DNA of 37,951 nt from an uncultured Oscillochloris sp. (GTDB lineage Bacteria; Chloroflexota; Chloroflexia; Chloroflexales; Chloroflexaceae): positions 1 through 37,951 of the forward strand of contig CAIXLU010000179.1 of NCBI GenBank assembly GCA_903920315.1. The letters run 5' to 3'. Both the position numbers and the translations under genes were made by a program. Under the pieces are notes generated by a model. The model did not search any database. It was given only the letters and a program-made list of their open reading frames with translations, and was not told where the DNA came from. Below are positions 16,839 to 25,018 of the stretch, in pieces (positions within the stretch are counted from its first letter, which is position 1; each line of letters starts with the position of its first letter).

Positions 16839-17993
16839 TTGTTTCGACAGATGCGACCTTGGGACATGTTCGCCCTGCTTCTGCTGATCCCGACCCTCGC
16901 TGCCTGTGGCGGCACAGCCACGACAAATGCCCCCACGACGGCACCGGCAGCCCCCGCCGCCACAGTTGCCGCCCCCGCCGCCACGGCTCCCGCCCCCGCC
17001 GCCACGGCTCCCGCCCCCGCCGCCACGGTTGCTCCGGCTACTACCGCCCCCGCCGCCACGGTTGCTCCGGCTACCACCGCCCCTGCCGCCACGGTTGCTC
17101 CGGCTACTACCGCCGCCACGACCAGCGCAGGTGTTACTCTCCCTGAGGTTGATGCGAAAACAGTGACGGGCAACATCATTGCGGCAGGGTCGAGCACCGT
17201 CTTCCCGCTGGCCGAGCGAATGGCTGAGCTGTTCAAGAAAGACGGCTACGCCAGCCAGATCACCATAGACAACGTCGGCACGGGCGCAGGATTTGAGCGC
17301 TTCTGCAAGAACGCCGAGACCGACATCGCCACCGCCTCGCGGCCAATCAAGGACGACGAGACGGCGGCATGCGTAGCCAAGGGCCGCACTCCCGTCGAGT
17401 TCCGCGTCGGCACCGACGCCCTGGCGATTGTGGTCAGTTCCGCGAATACCTTCCTGACCAATGTCACCAAGGCTCAGTTGGAAGCAATTTTCTCGGGCCA
17501 GGCCAAGACGTGGAAGGACGTAGACCCCAGCTACCCGGCAGAGCCGATCAAGCTGTTCAGCCCCGGCACCGATAGCGGCACCTTCGACTACTTCGTCGAG
17601 GTAATCTTCGCCAAGGACAAGCAGAAGCTGCTGGGTGCCAACCCCCAACTCTCCGAGGACGATAACGTGCTGGTGCAGGGCATTGAGGGTAGCCCCTACG
17701 CGATTGGCTACTTCGGTTTTGCCTACTACCAGGAGAACAAGGCCAAGCTGCACATCCTGAATGTCGAGGGCGTAACCCCCGACGAGGCCACGGCTGAGAG
17801 CAACAAGTACCCGCTGTCTCGCCCGCTCTTCCTCTATTCCGACGCCAAGATCATGAAGGACAAGCCTCAGGTGGCCGCCTTCATCAACTACTTCCTCTCC
17901 TTCGTCAACGACGAGATCCTCGGCGTTGGTTACTTCCCTGCCAGCAGCGCAGCGCTGGATGAGGCGAAGAACAACTGGCTGTCCGCACGGTAG
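16839..17993 (+). CDS. pstS: Phosphate ABC transporter substrate-binding lipoprotein PstS
   Basis: A 384-residue lipoprotein that captures phosphate outside the membrane and passes it to PstCA. It has a signal peptide ending in a lipobox (L20-A-A-C23), a 75-residue Ala/Pro/Thr linker, and a PBP domain from about residue 105. Phosphate-site motifs are AAGSSTVFPLAE, NVGTGAGFERFC and SPGTDSGTFDYF. The start is taken as TTG at 16839, because AGGAGG (16827-16832) sits 6 bases before it; an in-frame ATG at 16851 lies too far from that site but would also work with the signal peptide. A 19-bp hairpin follows the gene, so expression above that of pstCAB is likely. Confidence 0.95.
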   Translation: MFRQMRPWDMFALLLLIPTLAACGGTATTNAPTTAPAAPAATVAAPAATAPAPAATAPAPAATVAPATTAPAATVAPATTAPAATVAPATTAATTSAGVTLPEVDAKTVTGNIIAAGSSTVFPLAERMAELFKKDGYASQITIDNVGTGAGFERFCKNAETDIATASRPIKDDETAACVAKGRTPVEFRVGTDALAIVVSSANTFLTNVTKAQLEAIFSGQAKTWKDVDPSYPAEPIKLFSPGTDSGTFDYFVEVIFAKDKQKLLGANPQLSEDDNVLVQGIEGSPYAIGYFGFAYYQENKAKLHILNVEGVTPDEATAESNKYPLSRPLFLYSDAKIMKDKPQVAAFINYFLSFVNDEILGVGYFPASSAALDEAKNNWLSAR

Positions 17994-18006
17994 TTCTTTT
18001 GGCCCA

Positions 18007-18055
18007 CAGAACAAGAGGGACGTGGGAGGATCTTCGCCACGTCCCTCTTGTTCTG
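18007..18055 (+). terminator. 19-bp perfect hairpin after pstS
   Basis: The arms 18007-18025 and 18037-18055 pair perfectly across an 11-base loop, 14 bases after the pstS stop. No T run follows, so it may protect the pstS message or attenuate read-through into pstC and may not stop transcription fully. Confidence 0.7.
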
Positions 18056-18110
18056 CAATCATATGTGTGGGAGAGAGGATTTCCCAGTCAGGAAGATCGT
18101 GGAACTCGCC

Positions 18111-18259
18111 CCATAGACATGGTTCAATCCAGCTTTACCGTTTGGGCTGCGCGTCGTGCGGGCTTCCGCCCGCCAGATGCGCGTCGGCAGGCGGGAAGCC
18201 CGCACGACGAACCTGACACCTGACACCTGACACCTGACACCTGGACACCTTGTCATACC
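18111..18259. repeat. Dispersed hairpin repeat, copy 2, between pstS and pstC
   Basis: This copy begins with the same CCATAGACATGG as copy 1 (14457-14667) and ends with ACCTTGTCATA, also shared. It has a 22/23-base imperfect inverted repeat (18153-18174, 18186-18208) with an 11-base loop matching copy 1's loop at 10 of 11 positions when reversed. Four CTGACAC heptamers (18213-18240) are the reverse complement of those in copy 1, so the two copies lie in opposite orientation. Together with the pstS hairpin it fills the 318-base gap; nothing else is seen there. Confidence 0.8.
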
Positions 18260-18262
18260 AGC

Positions 18263-18268
18263 TATAAT
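18263..18268 (+). promoter_or_regulatory. Candidate -10 box for pstC
   Basis: A perfect TATAAT lies 43 bases before the pstC start, just outside the end of the dispersed repeat. No good -35 is seen. It would let pstCAB be transcribed apart from pstS. Confidence 0.4.
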
Positions 18269-18311
18269 GGGCGCACGGTTGGGACAAATGCGAATGAGGA
18301 GGAGCTTTCAT

Positions 18312-19271
18312 ATGGCTGATCAAGCCCGTGTCGCCACAGATCCGGGCGGCACCGTTACGACGAGGCCGCCGCTCGATCTGCGGCGACGCCCACGGATCGG
18401 TGAGGCGATCATCCAGTTCATCCTGTTTGCCTGCGGCCTTACCTCGATCTTCGTCACCCTCGGCATTGTCTATGTCCTCGGTAAGGAGTCGCTGCTCTTT
18501 TTTCGCGACCCGACCGTCTCGCTGGTAGATTTTTTTACCACAACCATCTGGCAGCCATCCATCGGCAAGTTCGGCATCCTGCCTCTGGTTAACGCCACCC
18601 TAATGACCAGTCTCATCGCCATGCTGGTAGCCATTCCTCTCGGCCTGGGCGCGGCGATCTACCTAGCAGAGTATGCCTCTGAGCGCGCCCGTGGCATCCT
18701 CAAACCCATCTTGGAACTGCTTGCTGGTGTCCCCACCGTGGTCTATGGGTATTTTGCCCTCACCTTCGTTACTCCGATCCTGCGCAGTGTCTTCGGCCAA
18801 GATACGGTTGAGATCTATAACGACCTCTCGGCGGGCATCGTTGTGGGCATCCTGATCATCCCGATTGTCGCCACGCTCAGTGAGGATGCTCTGAGCGCGG
18901 TGCCCACAGCCCTGCGACAAGCCGCCTTCGGACTCGGTGCGACAAAGTTTGAAACTGCTGTCCACGTTGTTGTCCCCTCGGCCCTCTCTGGCATCGTCGC
19001 CGCCGGGATCATCGCCATGTCCCGCGCAGTGGGCGAGACGATGGTGGTGGCTCTGGCAGCCGGTGCCAGTCCCAACTTTACCTTCAACCCCTTCAAGCCT
19101 GCCGAAACCATGACTGGCCACATCGCCCGCATTTCCGGCGGCGACCTGAGCTACGGCACGATTGACTACACCAGTATTTTTGCCATCGGCCTAATCCTCT
19201 TCGTGATCACGATGGTACTCAACATACTGAGCCGCTGGGTTGTACAGCGCTTTCGGGAGGTTTACGAGTGA
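18312..19271 (+). CDS. pstC: Phosphate ABC transporter permease PstC
   Basis: A 319-residue inner-membrane permease forming half of the phosphate channel. It has a cytoplasmic N-terminal tail, about six transmembrane helices, and the permease coupling loop ([24 protein letters not shown], then a conserved Gly) that contacts PstB. The motif [13 protein letters not shown] is typical of PstC. The ATG at 18312 has GAGGAGGAG upstream; an earlier in-frame ATG at 18267 overlaps that site. Its stop overlaps the pstA start by 4 bases, so translation is coupled. Confidence 0.96.
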   Translation: MADQARVATDPGGTVTTRPPLDLRRRPRIGEAIIQFILFACGLTSIFVTLGIVYVLGKESLLFFRDPTVSLVDFFTTTIWQPSIGKFGILPLVNATLMTSLIAMLVAIPLGLGAAIYLAEYASERARGILKPILELLAGVPTVVYGYFALTFVTPILRSVFGQDTVEIYNDLSAGIVVGILIIPIVATLSEDALSAVPTALRQAAFGLGATKFETAVHVVVPSALSGIVAAGIIAMSRAVGETMVVALAAGASPNFTFNPFKPAETMTGHIARISGGDLSYGTIDYTSIFAIGLILFVITMVLNILSRWVVQRFREVYE

Positions 19272-20602
19272 TACGTGCAGATTTAACCAGCTCCGTCGTC
19301 CGCAGCACCGGGCGGCTGCCCGAAGGTGCGGCGGTGCATAAAAATGTATCTGCCCGCCAGCGGGTTGGTGCGATCTGGCAGGGGCTGCTCTTCACCTGCA
19401 CGATGATCAGCATCGTTATCCTGCTGCTGCTGCTCTACAACATTGCCAACGACGCTTTCGGTGGCATTGCGGTGCAGCAAGAGGTGCCGACAAGCGAGAT
19501 CTATGCCAATCGCCAGCCGAGCGATCTGAGCCAGGAAGATCTGATCGGCATCCTGACGCAGCGGCTACGCTCGCGTGTGCTACACAATCTAGAGCGTGAA
19601 CGGCCTCTGGCCGAGCGCACTCCGGCGGATCTGATTGCGATCATTAATGCCGAGGTAATTAAGCCCGAACTGGTGGCGATCTATCCGCTGCGCGAGTATC
19701 TTTTCAACCGCAGCGAGATCACGGCTCAGCTTACGCAAGAATTCCCGCGTGCCGAGATCCGGTTCAAGAGTTGGCTGAGCACCAGCTTTATCACCAGCCC
19801 GATGGCGTCGGATGCGCAGGGTGCTGGTGTGCGTACCGCCATCCTGGGCACGCTCTGGATGCTGGGACTCACCATACTCTTCGCCTTTCCACTGGGTATC
19901 GGCGCGGCGCTCTACCTGGAAGAGTACACCAGTGATCGGCCCTTCGATGTGCGTTCCCCGGTAGGTCGCTGGCTCAACACCGCAACGGATCGACTGTCGA
20001 CCCTGATCGCGATCAACATCTACAACCTGTCAGGCGTTCCGTCTATCATCTATGGTATCCTGGGCCTGGCGATTTTCGTGCGTGCCCTGGAGCCAATCAC
20101 CAGCGGCCAGGCGTTTGGCCAAGCTGCCGATGAGACGGCCAACGGGCGAACAATTATCGCGGCGGCGCTCACGATGGCCCTGCTCGTGCTGCCGGTTGTG
20201 ATCATTAGTGCCCAAGAGGCCATCCGCGCTGTGCCGAACTCGCTGCGCCAAGCCAGCTACGGCCTAGGTGCCACCCGCTGGCAGACCATCTGGCGAATTG
20301 TGCTGCCCAGCGCGATGCCCGGCATCCTCACTGGCGCAATCCTAGCAATCTCGCGGGCAATTGGCGAGACCGCCCCGCTGATCGTGATCGGCGCATCAAC
20401 CTTCATTGTCACTGACCCGAGTGGCCCCTTTGCGAAGTTCACCGTGCTACCGATCCAGATCTATAACTGGACCGCACGGCCTCAGGGCGAGTTTCGTGCA
20501 ATTGCAGCGGCGGCAATCATTGTGCTGCTGATCCTCCTCCTCTCCATGAATGCGACCGCGATCATCCTCCGCAACTACCTGCGCTCGAAGAGGGTTTCCT
20601 AG
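19268..20602 (+). CDS. pstA: Phosphate ABC transporter permease PstA (with large extra loop)
   Basis: A 444-residue permease that pairs with PstC. After the first transmembrane helix (about 39-60) there is an unusual insert of roughly 110 hydrophilic residues (about 65-175, with [15 protein letters not shown] and acidic/basic helices) before the standard FITSP...[13 protein letters not shown] segment and five more helices. The coupling loop ([24 protein letters not shown]) is intact. Usual PstA proteins are around 290 residues, so the insert is the main departure. It starts with GTG at 19268 in a GTGA overlap with pstC. pstB begins 2 bases after its stop. Confidence 0.94.
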   Translation: MIRADLTSSVVRSTGRLPEGAAVHKNVSARQRVGAIWQGLLFTCTMISIVILLLLLYNIANDAFGGIAVQQEVPTSEIYANRQPSDLSQEDLIGILTQRLRSRVLHNLERERPLAERTPADLIAIINAEVIKPELVAIYPLREYLFNRSEITAQLTQEFPRAEIRFKSWLSTSFITSPMASDAQGAGVRTAILGTLWMLGLTILFAFPLGIGAALYLEEYTSDRPFDVRSPVGRWLNTATDRLSTLIAINIYNLSGVPSIIYGILGLAIFVRALEPITSGQAFGQAADETANGRTIIAAALTMALLVLPVVIISAQEAIRAVPNSLRQASYGLGATRWQTIWRIVLPSAMPGILTGAILAISRAIGETAPLIVIGASTFIVTDPSGPFAKFTVLPIQIYNWTARPQGEFRAIAAAAIIVLLILLLSMNATAIILRNYLRSKRVS

Positions 20603-20604
20603 CT

Positions 20605-21390
20605 ATGGCGAACAACGACTCGTATGCGCTCGAAGCGCGCAACATGCACATCTTCTACCGAACCTTCCGTGCGGTCAGGGATGTGAGCCTCCAGATCAGG
20701 CACAACGAGATCACGGCGCTGATCGGTCCGTCGGGCTGCGGCAAGAGTACCGTGCTGCGCTCATTCAACCGCATGAACGACCTTGTTCCCGGCGCACGCA
20801 CCGAGGGCGAGGTACTCTTCTCAGGTCAAAACCTCTACGCGCCTGATGTAGACGCGGTGCAGGTGCGTCGGCGGATTGGCATGGTCTTCCAGAAGCCAAA
20901 CCCCTTCCCCAAGAGCATCTACGATAATATTGCCTTCGGCCCGAAGATTAACGGGTGGAAGGGCAGCAAGGCTGAGATGGACGCGCTCGTGGAAAGTTCG
21001 CTGCGCGGGGCGGCCCTGTGGGATGATGTGAAAGATAAACTCCCGCAAAGCGGGCTCTCGCTCTCGGGCGGGCAGCAGCAGCGCCTCTGCATCGCCCGCG
21101 CCCTGGCGGTCGAGCCAGAGATCATCCTGATGGACGAACCCTGCTCGGCCCTCGATCCGATCTCGACTCTGAAGATCGAGGAATTGATGTTCGAGCTGTG
21201 CGAGCGCTACACGATTGTGATCGTCACCCACAATATGCAGCAGGCCGCCCGCGCATCCGACCACACAGCTTTCTTCCTCATGGATGAGGATCGCGCCGGG
21301 CAACTGGTGGAATATGGCTCCACCGAACAGATCTTTCAGAACCCGAGCGACAGCCGTACCGAGCAATATATCTCCGGGCGGTTCGGCTAG
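20605..21390 (+). CDS. pstB: Phosphate ABC transporter ATPase PstB
   Basis: A 261-residue ATPase that powers PstCA. Walker A is GPSGCGKST (41-49), the signature is LSGGQQQR, Walker B is [12 protein letters not shown], and the switch histidine is in [29 protein letters not shown] is characteristic of PstB. It starts 2 bases after pstA and ends the operon; a strong hairpin follows. No phoU is present after it, unlike in many pst operons. Confidence 0.97.
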   Translation: MANNDSYALEARNMHIFYRTFRAVRDVSLQIRHNEITALIGPSGCGKSTVLRSFNRMNDLVPGARTEGEVLFSGQNLYAPDVDAVQVRRRIGMVFQKPNPFPKSIYDNIAFGPKINGWKGSKAEMDALVESSLRGAALWDDVKDKLPQSGLSLSGGQQQRLCIARALAVEPEIILMDEPCSALDPISTLKIEELMFELCERYTIVIVTHNMQQAARASDHTAFFLMDEDRAGQLVEYGSTEQIFQNPSDSRTEQYISGRFG

Positions 21391-21406
21391 AGTCTGGTAC
21401 ACAAAG

Positions 21407-21452
21407 AAGCGAGATGCCTGCACACTCCGGTGCGCAGGCATCTCGCTTTGTT
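21407..21452 (+). terminator. Terminator of the pst operon
   Basis: 15-base perfect arms (21407-21421 and 21434-21448) are followed by TGTTTGT, 16 bases past the pstB stop. The hairpin also lies before the stop of the convergent PepSY-like gene and may serve both. Confidence 0.8.
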
Positions 21453-21475
21453 TGTGGGTTACCAAAGGCGAATAA

Positions 21476-22066
21476 TTAGCGATCCTCGCGCTCTCCACCC
21501 TCATGCTCGCCACCCTCACCGCCCTCACCGCCGCCGCCGCCGCCGCCCTGCGCACGGTTCATCACGGAGTTCGTTGCGGTGCTGGCAACCACCAACCCGC
21601 TGGTGGCGTCTACATAAACCATACCGGTATCCAGAGTCACCTCGTAGACAATGGCTCCCTGGTAGCTCACCAGCATCGGAGCACCGGTAATCGTTGCGCC
21701 AGGAGAGTCTGCGAGGGCGTTTGTGCCGGCCTGATCCGCCGAGACCGGGTAGGAACCCTGCTGGGCGGCACTGGTACTCACCGGCTGGGCCGCTGGCTGA
21801 GCAGCAGTGGTACTCACCGGCTGGGCAGCGGAGGTGCCCGCTGGCTGGGCAACCGTAGCGCTGGCCGGCTGAGCAATGGTGGCACGGACGGGCAGGACAG
21901 CACTGGCGCTGGCCGGCTGAGCGGCGGTGGCGCTGGCCGGCTGAGTATCTGTTGGCTGAGTGGTCGTGCCTGTGCTGCTGGATCGATTTGCCACCACAAG
22001 GCCGATAGCTACCAGAATGATCGCCGCAACGACAGCGGCGAGAGTACGAGTTGTGCGCCTGTTCAC
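21476..22066 (-). CDS. Anchored PepSY-like protein with Gly/Glu/His tail
   Basis: A 196-residue protein with one N-terminal transmembrane helix (about 9-27), a low-complexity Ala/Gln/Pro/Thr linker (about 30-105), and a small domain (about 107-165) whose pattern YPVSADQAGTNALA...YEVTLDTGMVYVDATSGLVV resembles a PepSY domain. It ends in an acidic glycine run with one histidine (GGEGGEHEGGERED), possibly metal-binding. The start is GTG at 22064-22066, with AAAGG about 9 bases upstream. It is convergent to pst and divergent from the redox genes. PepSY domains often inhibit peptidases or occur in redox membrane proteins; which applies here is unknown. Confidence 0.75.
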   Translation of the reverse strand: MNRRTTRTLAAVVAAIILVAIGLVVANRSSSTGTTTQPTDTQPASATAAQPASASAVLPVRATIAQPASATVAQPAGTSAAQPVSTTAAQPAAQPVSTSAAQQGSYPVSADQAGTNALADSPGATITGAPMLVSYQGAIVYEVTLDTGMVYVDATSGLVVASTATNSVMNRAQGGGGGGGEGGEGGEHEGGEREDR

Positions 22067-22250
22067 GAGAAAAGCCTTTCATATACCTGTACGCAGATCC
22101 TCCTTATAGCATAGAGTTACCTTCTTGGAAACACATTAAGAAGGATGGCTGATTCCTTAAGGTTATCTCTCATAAAGCACATCCATCAGAGTACGCAACC
22201 TCGCGTGATCCTGTCCACATCACAAACAGATAGATCTCCCATCCATCACG

Positions 22251-22279
22251 TTCATAACCAAGGAGCATGGCTATATATA
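22251..22279 (+). promoter_or_regulatory. Weak candidate promoter for the redox island
   Basis: TTCATA (22251-22256) and TATATA (22274-22279) are separated by 17 bases, each matching 4 of 6 consensus positions. This is the best pair in the 355-base gap 22067-22421, which otherwise holds only short imperfect hairpins and no convincing gene. Confidence 0.3.
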
Positions 22280-22421
22280 AGAACTTACACCGCAGAGTAG
22301 TGAAACCTCTACTCATGAGATCATGTTTCTCGGCAAATTCCAAGCGCCGTGCGCTACCATAGCGTATGCGCAACCTGACGCAAGAAAGATCAGACGTTAC
22401 TCACAACACGAGGAACCCGCT

Positions 22422-22676
22422 ATGTCACTCGAACGACGCTCGATTTTTTTTGACCTCACCCGTGTGGAGGTGCTAGCCAATGGGCATGTGCTGCCCGAGT
22501 CGGCGCGCTGCGTGCAGTGTGGGATCTGCTCATATAATTGTCCACTCGGCCTTGACGTGCGCGCCTATGCTTGGCGAGGCGAGCCGATTTTTGATAGCAC
22601 CTGTCTCACGTGCGGGCAGTGCGTGGCTCGTTGCCCACGTGGCGTCCTCACCTTCGCTCCACTAACAAATGGATGA
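22422..22676 (+). CDS. Small two-cluster 4Fe-4S protein
   Basis: An 84-residue protein with two clean cluster motifs, CVQCGICSYNCP (about 31-42) and CLTCGQCVARCP (about 62-73), each of the CxxCxxCxxxCP type for a 4Fe-4S cluster. The spacing and the sequence before each motif resemble the HdrC-like or dicluster subunits that link flavoproteins to other carriers, more than a free bacterial ferredoxin. ATG at 22422 with GAGGAA upstream. It is 63 bases before the flavoprotein gene, so the two are likely co-transcribed and exchange electrons (inference from context). Confidence 0.9.
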   Translation: MSLERRSIFFDLTRVEVLANGHVLPESARCVQCGICSYNCPLGLDVRAYAWRGEPIFDSTCLTCGQCVARCPRGVLTFAPLTNG

Positions 22677-22739
22677 GCATAAATCAATGATGGCAGTTTG
22701 CCACCGTTGATCTCTGCTCATCTTAGAGAGGATTACCAT

Positions 22740-24062
22740 ATGGCCGCAAACTACGTTATCGTGGGATCGGGGGTCGCTGGCATCGCGGCAGCTGAGGTTC
22801 TGCGTGCACGGGCACCGGGGGCAAGCATCACCATTGTCTCTGAAGACCCTGACGGATACTATTCGCGCCCCGGACTGGCCTACTACCTGAGCGGGGAGAT
22901 CCCGGAAAAACACCTCTTCCTGCGATCAAAGGCCGACTTCCGCGCCCTCGGCATCCACTGGTTGCATGCCCAGGCCACCCAGATTGATGTCGCAGGTCAT
23001 CGCCTGATCCTCGCCGATAAGCGCTCGCTCGCCTACGACAAGCTGCTCATCGCCACCGGTGCCCGTGCGGCTGCTCCCGATTTTCCTGGCGGCGACCTCG
23101 ACGGGGTGTTCACTCTCGATACGCTGAAGGATGCCAAACGGCTAGTGCGCAAGGCCAACAAAAGCGGACAAGCAGTGGTGGTAGGCGGCGGAATCACCGC
23201 CCTGGAACTGGCCGAGGGACTACACGCCTGCGGCGTGAATGTCCACTACCTGCTGCGTGGTGCCCGCTACTGGGCCAACGTCCTTGATGCCGAGGAGTCG
23301 GAACTGGTTGAAGCGTACTTGCGCGGTGACGAGATCGAGATCCACTACCACGCACGGGTGCGTCAGGCACTAGGTAAGCGGGGCAAGCTGTACGCGGTAG
23401 AGACTGACTCGGGCGAGATCATCCCCTGCCAGATTCTGGCCGTCGCCATCGGTACGCGCCCACACCTCGACCTGGCCCGCACTGCCGGGATCACCATTGA
23501 TCGCGGTATTCTGACCGACTCCTGCCTGCGCACGAGTGCACCCGACATCCTGGCGGCGGGGGATGTGGCCCAGGTACACGACGATAGCACGGGCCGAGCA
23601 AGTCTTGATACGCTGTGGCCAACGGCACGCGCCCACGGCGAGGCTGCGGCGAACACCATGCTCGGCACACCCACGCCATACCATCGTGTGGTGGCGATGA
23701 ACGTCACGCTCCTCGCCGGTATTCCGACGACGATCATCGGTGCCCTCGGCAGCGGCAGCGATGAGGATCTGGTGGCGATTGCCCGTGGCGATAGCGAGAA
23801 CTGGCGCACCGCCGCGCCAACGTGGGTTGTCGTCGAACGACACGAGGTCAACCGGATCCGGCTGATGCTTGGTGATCGCACGATCACAGGCGCGCTGGTG
23901 ATGGGAGATCAGACTCTCTCACGCCCGCTCCAGCGCCTCATCGCCGCAAAAGCCGATATTAGTCCGATCCGCGATGCACTGCTGGCTGATGATCACGCCG
24001 TTCTCCAGCTCATCGCCACCTTCTCAGCTGAATGGGAGCGTAACCATGCAGCCACCACGTGA
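22740..24062 (+). CDS. FAD-dependent NAD(P)-type oxidoreductase
   Basis: A 440-residue flavoprotein of the pyridine-nucleotide-disulphide oxidoreductase class. The FAD-binding GSGVAGIAAAE (9-19), a second nucleotide-binding GGGITALELAE (about 147-157), ATGARA and the late AGDVAQ (about 280) are present. There is no redox CxxC pair, so it belongs with the ferredoxin/rubredoxin- and nitrite-reductase-like NAD(P)H flavoproteins rather than with thiol reductases. ATG at 22740 with AGAGAGGAT upstream. The 3' end overlaps the cytochrome b-like gene by 17 bases. It would pass electrons between NAD(P)H, the 4Fe-4S protein and the membrane protein; the direction is unknown. Confidence 0.92.
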   Translation: MAANYVIVGSGVAGIAAAEVLRARAPGASITIVSEDPDGYYSRPGLAYYLSGEIPEKHLFLRSKADFRALGIHWLHAQATQIDVAGHRLILADKRSLAYDKLLIATGARAAAPDFPGGDLDGVFTLDTLKDAKRLVRKANKSGQAVVVGGGITALELAEGLHACGVNVHYLLRGARYWANVLDAEESELVEAYLRGDEIEIHYHARVRQALGKRGKLYAVETDSGEIIPCQILAVAIGTRPHLDLARTAGITIDRGILTDSCLRTSAPDILAAGDVAQVHDDSTGRASLDTLWPTARAHGEAAANTMLGTPTPYHRVVAMNVTLLAGIPTTIIGALGSGSDEDLVAIARGDSENWRTAAPTWVVVERHEVNRIRLMLGDRTITGALVMGDQTLSRPLQRLIAAKADISPIRDALLADDHAVLQLIATFSAEWERNHAATT

Positions 24063-24906
24063 TCTGCCGACGGCGAAGGCGAACCGCCCGGTACGTCAGA
24101 CCACCTACGAGATTGAGATCTCCCTGGTATCGGTTGGTGCGATAACCGGGTTGTACCTGTGGGCATCACGCCTTGGCACACCGGCGTCGAGCGGGCTCTT
24201 CGGCCACGGGCTTGGTATTCTTGGATTTGTGCTCATGCTGGCGACGGAAACCCTTTACTCACTACGCAAACACGCACGTGGGCGGGCTATCGGGCGCCTG
24301 AGCAACTGGCTCCAGTGGCATATTGTCACCGGGATCGTCGGCTCGTATATGGTGCTGCTCCACACCGCCTGGCAGTTTAACGGTCTGGCCGGTGTGATCA
24401 CGCTGCTGACACTTGTGGTGGTGGGCAGCGGCTTTATCGGGCGCTACCTGTATACGGCGATCCCACGCACGGTAGAAGGTGCCGAAGTAACCCTCGCCGA
24501 ACTGGAGTCGCAGTTGTCGGCGGGAGCCTCCCGACTAGAGATCCTCACTCCCTCGCGTGCCGCACCAGGAGAGACTCCAACACGTCTGCGGTTGCCGCCC
24601 CTGGCTGCCACGCCGGGTGGTGCACTCACCAGCGTGATCGCCCGCCCGCTGATTAGCTGGCGTGACCGGGCCGCCCTGAACCGCGCTCTCAACGATCTCG
24701 GAAGCCAGGATCAGGCCACAGCGGATGAACTGCGCCGACTGATCAACGAGCGCCATAGCCTACTACGCCAGATCGAGCGTCTGGCCACGGCGCGCCGCCT
24801 CCTCGCGCTCTGGCATACGGTGCATATTCCGATTGGCGTTGCCCTTTTCATCTTGTCTTTCGTGCATGTCGGCGCCGCGATCTACTACGCGACGCTCCTC
24901 CGTTAA
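24046..24906 (+). CDS. Membrane cytochrome b-like protein
   Basis: A 286-residue protein with about five hydrophobic helices: four in residues 25-140 and one near 255-280, separated by a long hydrophilic section (about 145-250) that ends in a probable coiled helix (QATADELRRLINERHSLLRQIERL). Histidines inside or at the ends of helices (H54, H92, H106, H257, H260, H274) are placed as in dihaem cytochrome b proteins. A quinone or haem-relay role is inferred. The family is not recognised further. ATG at 24046 with GGGAGCG upstream; the overlap with the flavoprotein gene suggests coupled translation. Confidence 0.8.
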   Translation: MQPPRDLPTAKANRPVRQTTYEIEISLVSVGAITGLYLWASRLGTPASSGLFGHGLGILGFVLMLATETLYSLRKHARGRAIGRLSNWLQWHIVTGIVGSYMVLLHTAWQFNGLAGVITLLTLVVVGSGFIGRYLYTAIPRTVEGAEVTLAELESQLSAGASRLEILTPSRAAPGETPTRLRLPPLAATPGGALTSVIARPLISWRDRAALNRALNDLGSQDQATADELRRLINERHSLLRQIERLATARRLLALWHTVHIPIGVALFILSFVHVGAAIYYATLLR

Positions 24907-24909
24907 AGC

Positions 24910-24997
24910 GATTGCAGATTGTTGATTGTTGATTGTGCGATAAGACGCGACATACGATTTCATCTGCAAATCTGCAATCTGCAATCTGCAATCTGCA
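24910..24997 (+). repeat. Inverted pair of heptanucleotide arrays
   Basis: Four GATTGnn heptamers (24910-24937: GATTGCA, GATTGTT twice, GATTGTG) face five ATCTGCA copies (24962-24997, with one extra A). The two arrays are roughly reverse complements and could form a long stem just before the first multihaem gene. They fill the 109-base gap. Confidence 0.85.
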
Positions 24998-25018
24998 CTG
25001 TGTCCTGGGAGAGCTATG

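Noticed and set aside
16740-18062. 440-codon minus-strand frame over pstS
   Set aside because: Overlaps a certain pstS gene and its control region; the predicted protein is Gly/Arg-rich where it mirrors the PstS Ala/Pro linker.
18213-18243. CTGACAC repeats before pstC as a Pho box
   Set aside because: The repeat period is 7, not 11, and the same heptamer occurs in the dispersed element at 14457-14667 next to selB, so it belongs to that element.
22170-22373. 67-codon minus-strand frame in the gap before the redox island
   Set aside because: No ribosome-binding site, no family likeness and atypical composition; treated as non-coding.
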